From contig JAEERM010000012.1 of NCBI GenBank assembly GCA_016285835.1, forward strand, positions 1 to 49,427: a stretch of DNA of 49,427 nt, written 5' to 3'. Under the pieces are notes generated by a model. It was given only the letters and a program-made list of their open reading frames with translations. It was not told the origin of the DNA and searched no databases. This document shows, piece after piece, positions 16,504 through 24,459 of the stretch (position 1 is the stretch's first letter; each line of letters starts with the position of its first letter). The position numbers and the translations under genes were made by a program. The stretch comes from Fibrobacter sp. GTDB lineage: Bacteria; Fibrobacterota; Fibrobacteria; Fibrobacterales; Fibrobacteraceae.

Positions 16504-17553
16504 ATGAAAAAGAAACTCCTTATTTTGTGTGGCCTGTTTGCGCTTTGGGCTTGTTCAGATGACAAGAGCAATGATGGACCTTCGGCTGGGCCGTCATTTT
16601 GGGAAGCTTTGCATAGTGAGAATATTGAAGAGAACTCGGATGAGCCTAATCGGGAAGAACGTGATGAGGACTCCGACCAAGAAGAACAAAATGAGGTTTC
16701 CGGTTCGGAAGAATGGGATGAGCCTTCCTCCAGTTCGAAAAAAAAGAATGCAGTGCGCAGTTCGTCTTCTGCCGACAAGAGTCCAGAGTCTTCTGAATAT
16801 TCGGAAATTAATATAGAGCCCGTGTCATCCTCCAGCAATTCAAGTGCGAGCGCCACGCTATCTTCAAGTTCCTATAAGAATTGCTGCGCTGATGTTTCTC
16901 CTATTTCTGCTCCCGCCCTATTTACTGATTTGTGGTATGGGGATCTCTATGCTGTGAATACGGATGTTTATGCGGGGGAAAAGTGGAAAAATAGAGATGT
17001 AGGTTTATGGTTTACGGATACGGATTCCATAGACGGTGGAGAGTCAAGAATTATTTGGCCGGAACTTCCCGGAACGGCATACGATGAAGCTTCCCTAGAT
17101 CCAATAATTGATTATTGCTATGGCTTGTGTGGCGAGTTCCAATTGGACGGGAGTGCTCTTTATGATCCGTTTGTAGTAATTGGTTTTTTCCTGGTGGGGC
17201 TTGACTCTAACGGAAAGGATATTGCTGTTGATGTTTCGAATTGGGAAGGTATTTGTATCCAGTATACAGCGAGTGTTGCTCCTGCGATATTGCTGGATCT
17301 TGGAGACTCGGTCAATAAGACATTAGAATATGATGTGCCTATGGTTCGGTTGCCCAAGAGCAGTTTCGGAACAAACAGATGTTACTTATGGAGCGACTTT
17401 GAGCAAGAAGAATGGGGCCAAGGAGGCCGTATTACGGGTGAACAAGCGTCCACACAGTTAGTCAAGATTATATTCAGGATGCAAGAAAAAGATGGATCGA
17501 AGGGCTATTTCAATATTACGTCGCTTGGGACTGCGAAGGCATATAAGTTATAA
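16504..17553 (+). CDS. Lipoprotein with long acidic/Ser-rich linker and a Cys-containing beta-sandwich domain
   Basis: 349 residues. The signal peptide ends in the lipobox LWAC. Residues about 20-125 are a disordered acidic and poly-Ser linker (EEQNEVSGSEEWDEPSSSS and similar). The C-terminal domain from about residue 135 is clearly related to the secreted protein at 33701: both have a PIIDxCxGxCGxF motif, then WxGICIxY, YDVP, and a final strand-rich block. The fold looks like a CBM11/CIA30-type galactose-binding sandwich, so carbohydrate binding is a reasonable inference. The start follows a G-rich Shine-Dalgarno region. Unlike the 33701 protein, it has no C-terminal sorting tail. Confidence 0.72.
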   Translation: MKKKLLILCGLFALWACSDDKSNDGPSAGPSFWEALHSENIEENSDEPNREERDEDSDQEEQNEVSGSEEWDEPSSSSKKKNAVRSSSSADKSPESSEYSEINIEPVSSSSNSSASATLSSSSYKNCCADVSPISAPALFTDLWYGDLYAVNTDVYAGEKWKNRDVGLWFTDTDSIDGGESRIIWPELPGTAYDEASLDPIIDYCYGLCGEFQLDGSALYDPFVVIGFFLVGLDSNGKDIAVDVSNWEGICIQYTASVAPAILLDLGDSVNKTLEYDVPMVRLPKSSFGTNRCYLWSDFEQEEWGQGGRITGEQASTQLVKIIFRMQEKDGSKGYFNITSLGTAKAYKL

Positions 17554-17572
17554 GTAATTGGTGTAGGGCGCT

Positions 17573-18676
17573 TTATTTCCAGCGGAACATGCCGGTGATA
17601 CCTGCGGGTACGCAGAAGACAATCATCGGGATTTGAATGAGTTCCACCGGCAAGAAGGCGAACATGCGCCGCTTGGAATGTAACTTCCACGAGGCGATGC
17701 TCAAAAAGACGAAGTCCACGACAATCTTGGGCAAGATGCTGAATACGCACCACTGCCACGGGAAATCCAGGAAAAGTACGCACCACGGGCTCACGAACAT
17801 CCAGATGTAGTATGTGTAGATGAGCGTGAGAAGCAGGACATAGGCCTTGCTCTCGTAGTTCGTGCCGTTGCTGCTCCAGCGGGCGCGCTGGTTGAAGAGT
17901 TGCTTCCACGTGTGCACGGGAGCGGTCTCGATAACGGCGTCCTTGTCGAGGTTGTAGCACACCTTGGTGCCCGGGACCTTCATCATCTTATGGATGAGCA
18001 TGTCGTCGTCGCCGCTCGAGAGGTTGATGAGGTCGCCGAAACCTCCGACCTGGAAGAATAGGTCCTTCTTGTAGGCAAGGCAGGCGGCGGATGCGACAAT
18101 CGGGTGCCCGAGGCTGAACCCGGCGGCTTCCATCGCGGTATAGCCGAGTGTTTCGAGCTTTTGGTAAAGGTGGGGCATGGAACGGGTGCCGTTGTTCTGC
18201 TTGGGCCCCTGCACGATGCTGACCCCGTCCACGAAACGGCCTGCCATCGCGGTAATCCAGCTCTTGCGCGGGATGCAGTCGGCATCCATCGTCAGGAGCA
18301 CTTCGTTTTTGGCAATCTTGAATGCGCTTTCGAGGGCGCGCTTCTTGGGGCTTGCAATTTGCGGCAGGTCGGCCGGGAGGCTGAGTACGCGGAAGCGCGG
18401 GTGCGTGGCGGCAAATTTCTCGAGAATCTCGCGGGTGCTGTCGGTCGAACGGTCGTCGACGCAAATGACTTCCCATTCACCGGTGTAGTCCTGCTCGGCG
18501 AGGGCTTCCAAGGTGCGCTGTGCGAATTCCTCTTCGTTCCTCATCGGCACCACGACCGAGACGCTCGGGGTTGCCTTGGGGCCCTTGTAACGGTGCGTGC
18601 GGACAAGCCCTATTATGAAGAATAGGAACAGGAGCGCATAGAGCGCGGTAAGGCTTGCGATGATGGTTCCACCCAT
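17573..18676 (-). CDS. Membrane glycosyltransferase family 2
   Basis: 367 residues. There is one N-terminal membrane helix, then a GT-A domain with VSVVVPMRNEE, ICVDDRSTDSTREIL, the DxD metal site in LLTMDADCIP, and a processive-type QRARWSS motif. Three or so membrane helices form the C-terminus. The arrangement resembles enzymes that build or export polysaccharide or transfer sugars to lipids at the inner membrane. Donor and acceptor are unknown. A TATATT box lies 7 bases before the start and no Shine-Dalgarno is visible. It converges on the preceding lipoprotein gene and is divergent from lpxA across a repeat-filled gap. Confidence 0.87.
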   Translation of the reverse strand: MGGTIIASLTALYALLFLFFIIGLVRTHRYKGPKATPSVSVVVPMRNEEEFAQRTLEALAEQDYTGEWEVICVDDRSTDSTREILEKFAATHPRFRVLSLPADLPQIASPKKRALESAFKIAKNEVLLTMDADCIPRKSWITAMAGRFVDGVSIVQGPKQNNGTRSMPHLYQKLETLGYTAMEAAGFSLGHPIVASAACLAYKKDLFFQVGGFGDLINLSSGDDDMLIHKMMKVPGTKVCYNLDKDAVIETAPVHTWKQLFNQRARWSSNGTNYESKAYVLLLTLIYTYYIWMFVSPWCVLFLDFPWQWCVFSILPKIVVDFVFLSIASWKLHSKRRMFAFLPVELIQIPMIVFCVPAGITGMFRWK

Positions 18677-18683
18677 AAGCCGA

Positions 18684-18689
18684 AATATA
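18684..18689 (-). promoter_or_regulatory. -10 box (TATATT) of the glycosyltransferase gene
   Basis: On the minus strand TATATT ends 7 bases before the ATG at 18676, which predicts a leaderless mRNA. Confidence 0.5.
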
Positions 18690-18723
18690 GTAAACAGGCA
18701 CGAGCTGTGAGCAATGAGTCTTT

Positions 18724-18840
18724 GAGAGACTAGAGAATAGAGACTAGCGGCTAGTGAAAAGAATCACGCACTTCGTGCGTCAATATAAGACGGCGAAACC
18801 GTGACATTTTTCCCTAGTCTCTAGATCCTAGATTCTAACC
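18724..18840. repeat. 115-base intergenic element, copy 1
   Basis: Begins GAGAGACTAGAGAATAGAG and ends with CTAGTCTCTAGATCCTAG, roughly inverted flanks. Inside is the perfect hairpin ACGCAC-TTC-GTGCGT and a second, imperfect one around CGGCGAAACCG. It is nearly identical to copy 2 at 18961. Confidence 0.7.
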
Positions 18841-18960
18841 CCTAATCATATCCTACTTACCTCGCACCTCACACCTCAAAGGGAGCGTTAGCGACCGACC
18901 TCACACCTCAAAGGCACGAGCAATGAGCAGTGAGCCATGAGCGATGAGCGGTGAGGCTTC

Positions 18961-19075
18961 GAGAGACTAGAGAATAGAGGCTAGTGAAAAGAATCACGCA
19001 CTTCGTGCGTCAATATAAGACGGCGAAGCCGTGATATTTCTCCCTAGCCCCTAGATCCTAGTCTCTAGATTCTCT
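18961..19075. repeat. 115-base intergenic element, copy 2
   Basis: Direct repeat of the copy at 18724. It lacks a 7-base piece near the left end, and its second hairpin is perfect (ACGGC-GAA-GCCGT), whereas copy 1 has A in place of G. It is flanked by AGAGACTAG/CTAGTCTCTAG-type inverted ends. Confidence 0.7.
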
Positions 19076-19082
19076 GATCGAG

Positions 19083-19110
19083 ATTGCTTCGGGGCTACGC
19101 CCCTCGCAAT
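19083..19110. repeat. REP-like hairpin repeat
   Basis: ATTGC (19083-19087) pairs with GCAAT (19106-19110), and GGGGC pairs with GCCCC around TAC. The consensus, ATTGC-TTC-hairpin-GCAATGAC, is like small palindromic repeats scattered in many bacterial genomes. Only one copy is seen here. Confidence 0.6.
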
Positions 19111-19236
19111 GACAAGTTTTCCTTAACCACCAACCACAGTTTACTAACCACTATCTACCTCACACCTCAAAGCGACCGAAGGTCGCGACCTCATAGCTCA
19201 AAGGCACGAAGTGCCGCCCTCACCGCCTCTAATTAC

Positions 19237-19242
19237 TATCTT
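19237..19242 (+). promoter_or_regulatory. -10-like box (TATCTT) before lpxA, inside a repeat word
   Basis: CTAATTACTATCTT precedes the lpxA ATG with 6 bases between box and start. The same word, CTAATTACTATATT, precedes the gene at 42990. No Shine-Dalgarno is present. Confidence 0.4.
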
Positions 19243-19248
19243 TACCGC

Positions 19249-20016
19249 ATGCTTCATCCTTCCGCATTTGTCCACCCCCTAGCGAAAGTCCACGAGTCCG
19301 CCTCGGTCGGGCCCTGGTGCCTGGTGGACGAAGGTGCCGAAATCGGCCCGGGAGTTATACTCGAGAGCCGCGTGCATGTGTATGGCGGGGTCTCCATTGC
19401 CGCTAACACCCACGTGTACGACGGAGCCGTTCTCGGAGCTCCCCCGCAAGACCTCAAGTATGCCGGGGAACCCACTTGCCTTGAAATTGGGGAAAACTGT
19501 ATTATTCGCGAATATTGTACGCTCAATCGTGGTACGGTTCAGGGGGGCGGTTGCACCCGCATTGCCGATGGAGTGCTGATTATGGCGTATGCCCACGTGG
19601 GCCACGATTGCGAAATAGGGACTCATGCGGTCATATCCAACGGTTGCCAGCTCGGGGGGCATGTGCGCATTGGCGAATATGCGACGCTTGGTGGCGTGAC
19701 CGGGGTGCAGCAGCGCAACCAGGTCGGTGCCTACGCCTTTGTGGGCGGGACGCTCAAGGTGGACCGCGATGTGCCGCCGGCCAGCAGGGCTTTCGGCATT
19801 CCGCCTAAATGGGGTGGCTTGAACCTCCATGCCCTTCGTTTACATGTAAACGAATTTCCGCCTTCCCGTATCGACGCCCTTTCCCGCGCTTTCCACGAAT
19901 TGTACCGGAGCAGTCGCCCGATTGCCGAGGTTGTCGAAGAATTGAAAAAAGGCCCAGAACCCTTGTTCCAGACCTTTTTCGACGATCATTGGTCCGGGAC
20001 GCTTATACGCCCCTGA
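19249..20016 (+). CDS. lpxA: Acyl-ACP:UDP-N-acetylglucosamine O-acyltransferase
   Basis: 255 residues, close to the usual 260. The N-terminal two thirds is a left-handed beta-helix of hexapeptide repeats. The catalytic region is MAYAHVGHDCEIG, matching the His of LpxA, and GGVTGVQQRNQVGAYAFVGG matches the downstream helix turns. The C-terminal helices (LSRAFHELYRS) fit LpxA rather than LpxD. It starts lipid A synthesis by acylating UDP-GlcNAc. No other lpx gene is adjacent. The start chosen is the first codon of the beta-helix; a longer in-frame reading runs through the intergenic repeats and is implausible. No Shine-Dalgarno is visible. Confidence 0.93.
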   Translation: MLHPSAFVHPLAKVHESASVGPWCLVDEGAEIGPGVILESRVHVYGGVSIAANTHVYDGAVLGAPPQDLKYAGEPTCLEIGENCIIREYCTLNRGTVQGGGCTRIADGVLIMAYAHVGHDCEIGTHAVISNGCQLGGHVRIGEYATLGGVTGVQQRNQVGAYAFVGGTLKVDRDVPPASRAFGIPPKWGGLNLHALRLHVNEFPPSRIDALSRAFHELYRSSRPIAEVVEELKKGPEPLFQTFFDDHWSGTLIRP

Positions 20017-20032
20017 TTTTTAGTGACAATCC

Positions 20033-21211
20033 CTAGTTAATCAACGATTTCGGGAATCCCGAATACCATGTGCTATTTTGGCGATCGTATGCCTCGAACC
20101 CGCCGACTTTGGTGAATCCCCAATAGTGGTACGACATCCCGTATTTCTTTGCGGCTTCCACGGTTTCCTTGGCCCACTGGGCCTTTGCCGATGCAGATGG
20201 GAGTGGCTGGTCGGCTTCGCAGACGTATCTGTTTTTTGTTGCTTGGTTCGTTCCGCCCGAAATCCCGAATTCCCCCATGTTCATGGGAATGTAATCCGTG
20301 CCGTTCACATCGGGGTAGAGTTCTTTGGCCGTGGCCGTATATCCTTTGAAGTCGCTATCGGCCTTGTTCGAATAGGCCGCATCACCTATACAGCTATAAC
20401 TGTGGCCTTGGTGGCTGAATGTGTAAGGCTCATAATAGTGCCCACTGAAGATGATGTTTCCGTCTTGCGGGAGTTTGAGTGCAGTAATTTGGGCGAATTT
20501 CGCATAACCGCTGGACTCAAACATAATGGTCTTTTTCGGAGCGGCCGCGCGGATGGCCTGGTATGCACCGAGGAGTACGTCGTTGAGCGTTTCTGTGCTT
20601 GTAATGGTCGGCTCGTTGAAAATGTCAAACGCAATCATGGAATCGGGGAATGTGTTGAATTCTGTGGCGATTTGACGCCAAAGCTCGATGAAATGCGTCT
20701 TTTCGGCCTGGAAAAGGGCTACGGAATCGCCTTTTTTGCGTTGGGCTCCCCCCGCAAGGGCGTTCAATTCGACGTAGTGATGGAAATCGAGAAGCACAAC
20801 CAGCCCTTCGTTGATGGCTAGCGTGACGTCTTCCTTGACGCCTGCGAGACGATCCGGGTCAACGGTATGAGTCTCGTAATTGGAATTTTTCTGCCAACGC
20901 ACAGGAAGGCGGATGGAATTGAAACCGGCTTCCTTGATTATCTTGAAGTCTTCATCTTTGATAGGGTTGCCCCAACCACCATCATCCTTGCCGTCGGAAT
21001 CCCAGGAGTTGCCGAGGTTGATTCCTTTGCCGAGTCTCTTGTTCATGGCGCGTCCGGCAGAATAGTCGACAGGAATGGCGGTGACCTTCGATTCGTCGTT
21101 ATTGTCCGTCGGAGCCACTGGAGGAGCACTGCTGTCGTCGCATGCAACGAGGGCACCTGACATGCCCAAAATAGCAGAAATCGCAAAAAGCAAAAGTAAA
21201 CTTTTTTTCAT
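20033..21211 (-). CDS. GH5 endoglucanase, outer-membrane lipoprotein
   Basis: 392 residues. The ATG at 21211 has a GGAGG 6-7 bases upstream. The signal peptide ends at the lipobox LVAC, followed by a short DDSSAPPVAPTDNND linker. The catalytic domain from about residue 50 has GINLGNSWD, IRLPVRW, LLDFHHY, the acid/base Glu200 in FDIFNEP, and the nucleophile Glu314 in MGEFG. These place it in GH5, close to bacterial endoglucanases (beta-1,4-glucanase; xylanase or mannanase activity not excluded). It lacks a C-terminal sorting tail. It is divergent from the beta-sandwich operon, with a shared regulatory gap of 230 bases. Confidence 0.93.
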   Translation of the reverse strand: MKKSLLLLFAISAILGMSGALVACDDSSAPPVAPTDNNDESKVTAIPVDYSAGRAMNKRLGKGINLGNSWDSDGKDDGGWGNPIKDEDFKIIKEAGFNSIRLPVRWQKNSNYETHTVDPDRLAGVKEDVTLAINEGLVVLLDFHHYVELNALAGGAQRKKGDSVALFQAEKTHFIELWRQIATEFNTFPDSMIAFDIFNEPTITSTETLNDVLLGAYQAIRAAAPKKTIMFESSGYAKFAQITALKLPQDGNIIFSGHYYEPYTFSHQGHSYSCIGDAAYSNKADSDFKGYTATAKELYPDVNGTDYIPMNMGEFGISGGTNQATKNRYVCEADQPLPSASAKAQWAKETVEAAKKYGMSYHYWGFTKVGGFEAYDRQNSTWYSGFPKSLIN

Positions 21212-21258
21212 GGTACATCCTCCATTAGGGCTCTTTGTAAAAATACTTAAATTAAAAA

Positions 21259-21304
21259 GGTTACGGGGAAAAATCCCCAAAATAAAGTGTTTACGTAAGT
21301 AACC
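21259..21304. promoter_or_regulatory. Putative operator element, copy 1 (GH5/OMP-operon divergent promoter)
   Basis: Begins GGTTACGGGGAAA and ends GTGTTTACGTAAGTAACC, with outer inverted repeat GGTTAC/GTAACC and an inner GGGG/CCCC stem. A related element in the same order lies on the minus strand at 33376-33418, in the other GH5 divergent gap. It is probably a shared regulator site. Confidence 0.5.
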
Positions 21305-21402
21305 ATGATTTGGGCCTCAAAAATCAGCCTTTAAGCGCGTCTTGCTTCTGTAAATCCGTCACATTTTTCTGCTATACAAATTCAATTGGTCAAAAAACAA
21401 GC

Positions 21403-21408
21403 TATATT
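21403..21408 (+). promoter_or_regulatory. -10 box (TATATT) of the 21442-30856 operon
   Basis: TATATT at 21403-21408 predicts a start near 21415 and a leader of about 27 bases carrying a GGAG Shine-Dalgarno before the ATG at 21442. Confidence 0.5.
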
Positions 21409-21441
21409 GTAGCCAATCCGAATATGGAGACTTGTACCTAT

Positions 21442-22185
21442 ATGAATGGAAATTTGAAAAAAGCCGTCTGGACAGGTGCCCTCGCCGCACTGGTCCTCGC
21501 CTCTTCTTCTTTTGCAGGTTACGGGTTCAGTGATTATCGCGACCGTGACCAGTCCCGCTTCGTGAAGAAGCCTGCGAAGCCGTTCCGCCCCGATAAGGAA
21601 GTTGTCACGGTTGTTATGCGTGAAGCTATTCCGCGTGGTGGTGGATATACCTATCAGTATCCCCGTGAAAACCCCGAGCCGGTTCTTACGGACAAGTATG
21701 CCATGGAAGGCGCTCTTTCCATGGAAATCGAACTTATTGCAAGTGACTATTCCGGTGTGGCTATTTGTATCGCCGGTTCCGTGGACTTGACCCCGTACCT
21801 CGAAGAGGGTGTCCTTGAATTCTGGATCAAGGGTGCAAAGGGCGGCGAGAACGCCTTGTTTGTGCTGGTGGACGATGGTGTGAAGAGCGGTGGCGAATCC
21901 CTGCAGGTCAAGCTCCGCTCCAAGAGTCTTGGCGAGATTACCACGGAATGGAAGCATTTCAGCATTCCGCTGAAGCTCTTCGGTAATACGGGTGTCTACT
22001 GGGATGCCAAGAACACGCGCGAAGTGATGCTCCCGTTCGCCTGGGACAAGTTCAAGGGTTTCCGTCTCGAAGTCCGCAAGGATGAAAACGAATCCTTCAA
22101 GGTCTGGATAGACGATATCGTAATCAAGAAGCACGGCAAGCCGTACGAAGGCCCGGCTTACTATCCGTTCCGCAACGAGATTTAA
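21442..22185 (+). CDS. Secreted beta-sandwich protein (CBM11/CIA30-like), first gene of the surface operon
   Basis: 247 residues. The ATG at 21442 follows GGAG and starts the signal peptide (ending SSSFAGYG); an ATG at 21424 is an alternative. After a basic linker, a single domain runs from about residue 75 to 235: DLTPYLEEGVLEFWIKG, then WKHFSIPLKLF, FKGFRLEV and VWIDDIVI. These strands fit the galactose-binding/CBM11-like sandwich in which the final WIDDI strand is typical. Carbohydrate binding is plausible but unproven. The next gene begins 9 bases after the stop, so this is the lead gene of a six-gene run and may be the glycan-recognising part. Confidence 0.75.
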   Translation: MNGNLKKAVWTGALAALVLASSSFAGYGFSDYRDRDQSRFVKKPAKPFRPDKEVVTVVMREAIPRGGGYTYQYPRENPEPVLTDKYAMEGALSMEIELIASDYSGVAICIAGSVDLTPYLEEGVLEFWIKGAKGGENALFVLVDDGVKSGGESLQVKLRSKSLGEITTEWKHFSIPLKLFGNTGVYWDAKNTREVMLPFAWDKFKGFRLEVRKDENESFKVWIDDIVIKKHGKPYEGPAYYPFRNEI

Positions 22186-22194
22186 GAGGATTTT

Positions 22195-24444
22195 ATGCGC
22201 AAATCAGTATCTAGTATCTTACTCGTTTCTTGCCTCGGCGCGGCGTGGGCGCTTCCTCCGCAGTTGCAGCTCGATTCCCTTCATGCGGCTTTGGACACGA
22301 TGTCCAACAACATGGAATCTACGTTGCTCGGCAAGGACGACCTGCCGCTCGCAGTTTCCGGCTACATGGCTTTCCGCCTGAAAAATTTCCAGTACTCCGA
22401 ACCGAGCCCCTGGGTCAAGGACGACCGTGCCAGGACGGCCGTGGATGCTACGCTCAATGTGAACGTGGTCGCCATGCCGAACTCCTACATCACCTTGTTC
22501 ACGAACCTGTCGTTCCCGTTCGACATGACGGGTACGCACACGAACAATCTGGCGAAGAACCCGACGAACGCACCGTCTAACGACGAACGTGTCCTCTACG
22601 ACCACTCGACGGACTACTATTCCTCTACGCTTAACGAAGAATTCAACGTGGGCGTGGATATCCGCGCTGGCGTCTTCGGTGCCTACGTTACGGCAGGCGG
22701 TGTCATTTGGGCAAACGCCTCCCCGCTGACCATGTGGGAACGCGAAACCATGGCCCGTTTCTCCTGGCAGTACGAACTTTACGAAGACGAAAAGACTGTC
22801 AGTACGTATTACAAGGAAAAGTCTTTCAAGCCGGTTAAGGAAGGTGGCCGCGCATTCTGGACCAACCGCTCGTTCGGTGGAGTCTTTGGCAATGTGTACC
22901 AGATGCCTGCGAACATGAAGGCCCAGTTCCTCGTGTCCCAGCCGATGGATGCCGACATGGCGACCCGTGACGGTCTGCGTATGTACGGTGGCCAGCCGGG
23001 CGAACTTGAAATGATTGGTTCTTACGACTTGCGCGCAAGCGTCTATCATGGTCGTGTCGCCAAGGAAAAGATTGCGGACAATCTTACCGTGGGCGTCAAC
23101 TATTTGGGCGTCCTCTATGACGATGGGACTATTTACGAACCGGAATTCCGCCGTCAATGGTTTGTTTCCGAATATGGTGTCCCGGTGCTTCTCAACAACC
23201 ATGTCGGTTCTATTGATTTGAAGGGTAACGTTACTCCGAAGCTCTTCTTGATGACCGATGTTGCCTTGAACATGGTGGACTCTTCGATTTTCTACCAGTC
23301 CGGGCAGATAAAGGGTTATAGCGGAACGGATAGGACTACTGGTTTCTCGGCAGACGGAAACAAGGACAAGTGGGGCAAGCCTGAGATGGGCGTTTATGTG
23401 AAGGCTCAGAGCAAGCATATCGAAGGTTGGCCGATTACTCTCGAGGCTGCCTACTTTAGCCAGCATTTCTATTCTCCGTATGCTATTACGAACCCCTCCC
23501 GTTTCCCGGGATGGCGCAAGGACGAGGCTTACCTGAATGGCGGTTCGCTCCGTTATTCTCCCAACTTGGCCGGTGTCAACCTCAAATTGGAACCGACGTT
23601 CAATCGCGGTTACTTTGACTTGCAATATGGCCAGCATCGTCAGATTAAAAAAGGAAACGACGTTGTCGTATTCAACTACCGCTTGAATGGCCGCAACATG
23701 TGGGAGAGCTCGAACTCCTGGACCAAGCACAAACCTCTGTTTATTGCTGACTCCGGTAACTATAGCGGTCCTGCTTACGTAAACCGCGTGGGCGCCTCGA
23801 TGAATGCCGATGATGGTGTCAAGCAGTATCGCCAGCGCGGTGGCCTGTACGGCGGAACTTGGGAACTTTGGGAATCCTTTGCTGCCTACGACGATGCCGA
23901 ACAGATTCAAGAAGAAACTGTTCCCATGCATGCCAAGTGGGAATCCTACTTCTCCTTCATGGGCGGTTACGACATCGGCCACTGGTTCGGTACCGACCGC
24001 AATATCATGATGACCGCTTTGCTCGCCCTTTCGGGTGTATCGAATTCCTTTGCTCCGCTCGCCGTGAACGAAAAGACCTTCGACATGTTGCTGTGGTCTT
24101 TCTACGGTCAGTTTGAACCGACCATCGCCATTACAACCAAGTTCCACATGGTGGGTATCCTTGGCCTCGAAACATTCCGTTCCGACAAGGCCTACATGGC
24201 AGAAGTGGCCTCCTCTTTGATTGAGGACAAGCACCCTTACTCGTCTGAAGTGAATCAGTATCTGTACAAGAAGGCTCCTATCAACTATAGGGAAACTGCC
24301 GTGGGTCTTGGTTTCGACTGGGACTTCGCCGACCGCGTCGGCTTGCACGTCCGCTACAAGTACATGACCCATTCCGACGAGACTGTTTCTATAAACGACT
24401 GGCATTCCCATTACATTTCCGCCGAAACAAAGGCGTGGTTCTAA
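22195..24444 (+). CDS. Large outer-membrane beta-barrel protein (barrel 1 of 3), unknown function
   Basis: 749 residues with a signal peptide ending GAAWA. Residues about 20-45 carry a short helical segment (LDSLHAALDTMSNNMES), followed by strands (LAVSGYMAFRLKNF). Aromatic, alternating strands fill the rest, and the protein ends ISAETKAWF with a terminal Phe, the usual BAM beta-signal. No TonB box, plug domain or known porin family was recognised. It starts 9 bases after the beta-sandwich gene with an AGAGG Shine-Dalgarno. It shares its general plan with the next two genes. It may be a porin, a secretion channel or an adhesin scaffold. Confidence 0.7.
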   Translation: MRKSVSSILLVSCLGAAWALPPQLQLDSLHAALDTMSNNMESTLLGKDDLPLAVSGYMAFRLKNFQYSEPSPWVKDDRARTAVDATLNVNVVAMPNSYITLFTNLSFPFDMTGTHTNNLAKNPTNAPSNDERVLYDHSTDYYSSTLNEEFNVGVDIRAGVFGAYVTAGGVIWANASPLTMWERETMARFSWQYELYEDEKTVSTYYKEKSFKPVKEGGRAFWTNRSFGGVFGNVYQMPANMKAQFLVSQPMDADMATRDGLRMYGGQPGELEMIGSYDLRASVYHGRVAKEKIADNLTVGVNYLGVLYDDGTIYEPEFRRQWFVSEYGVPVLLNNHVGSIDLKGNVTPKLFLMTDVALNMVDSSIFYQSGQIKGYSGTDRTTGFSADGNKDKWGKPEMGVYVKAQSKHIEGWPITLEAAYFSQHFYSPYAITNPSRFPGWRKDEAYLNGGSLRYSPNLAGVNLKLEPTFNRGYFDLQYGQHRQIKKGNDVVVFNYRLNGRNMWESSNSWTKHKPLFIADSGNYSGPAYVNRVGASMNADDGVKQYRQRGGLYGGTWELWESFAAYDDAEQIQEETVPMHAKWESYFSFMGGYDIGHWFGTDRNIMMTALLALSGVSNSFAPLAVNEKTFDMLLWSFYGQFEPTIAITTKFHMVGILGLETFRSDKAYMAEVASSLIEDKHPYSSEVNQYLYKKAPINYRETAVGLGFDWDFADRVGLHVRYKYMTHSDETVSINDWHSHYISAETKAWF

Positions 24445-24459
24445 CGGAGGGTGCTAAAG

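Larger units (their letters stand above)
18695..19230. repeat. Long intergenic mosaic of repeated words (region B)
   Basis: The 572-base gap between the glycosyltransferase and lpxA has no gene. It contains GGCACGAG/CAATGAG words (18696-18720, 18911-18957), CCTCACACCTCAAAG words with small hairpins (18868-18905, 19159-19228), TAACCACCAACCAC (19124 onward), two copies of a 115-base element, and one REP-like hairpin. Perfect small stems include GCGACC-GAA-GGTCGC and GGCAC-GAA-GTGCC. Confidence 0.8.

Noticed and set aside
18695..19230. Possible CRISPR array or tandem repeat
   Set aside because: Units vary in order, length and orientation, with no regular spacer. No cas gene is present.
19084..19248. 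N-terminal extension of lpxA by 55 codons
   Set aside because: The extension is translated REP and repeat-word DNA. The beta-helix begins at the ATG at 19249, giving normal LpxA length.
22219..24411. A 730-codon open frame on the minus strand opposite the first barrel gene
   Set aside because: The plus-strand gene has a Shine-Dalgarno, signal peptide and C-terminal barrel signal. The antisense product is rich in His, Arg and Val with no domain, as expected from codon bias of the real gene.
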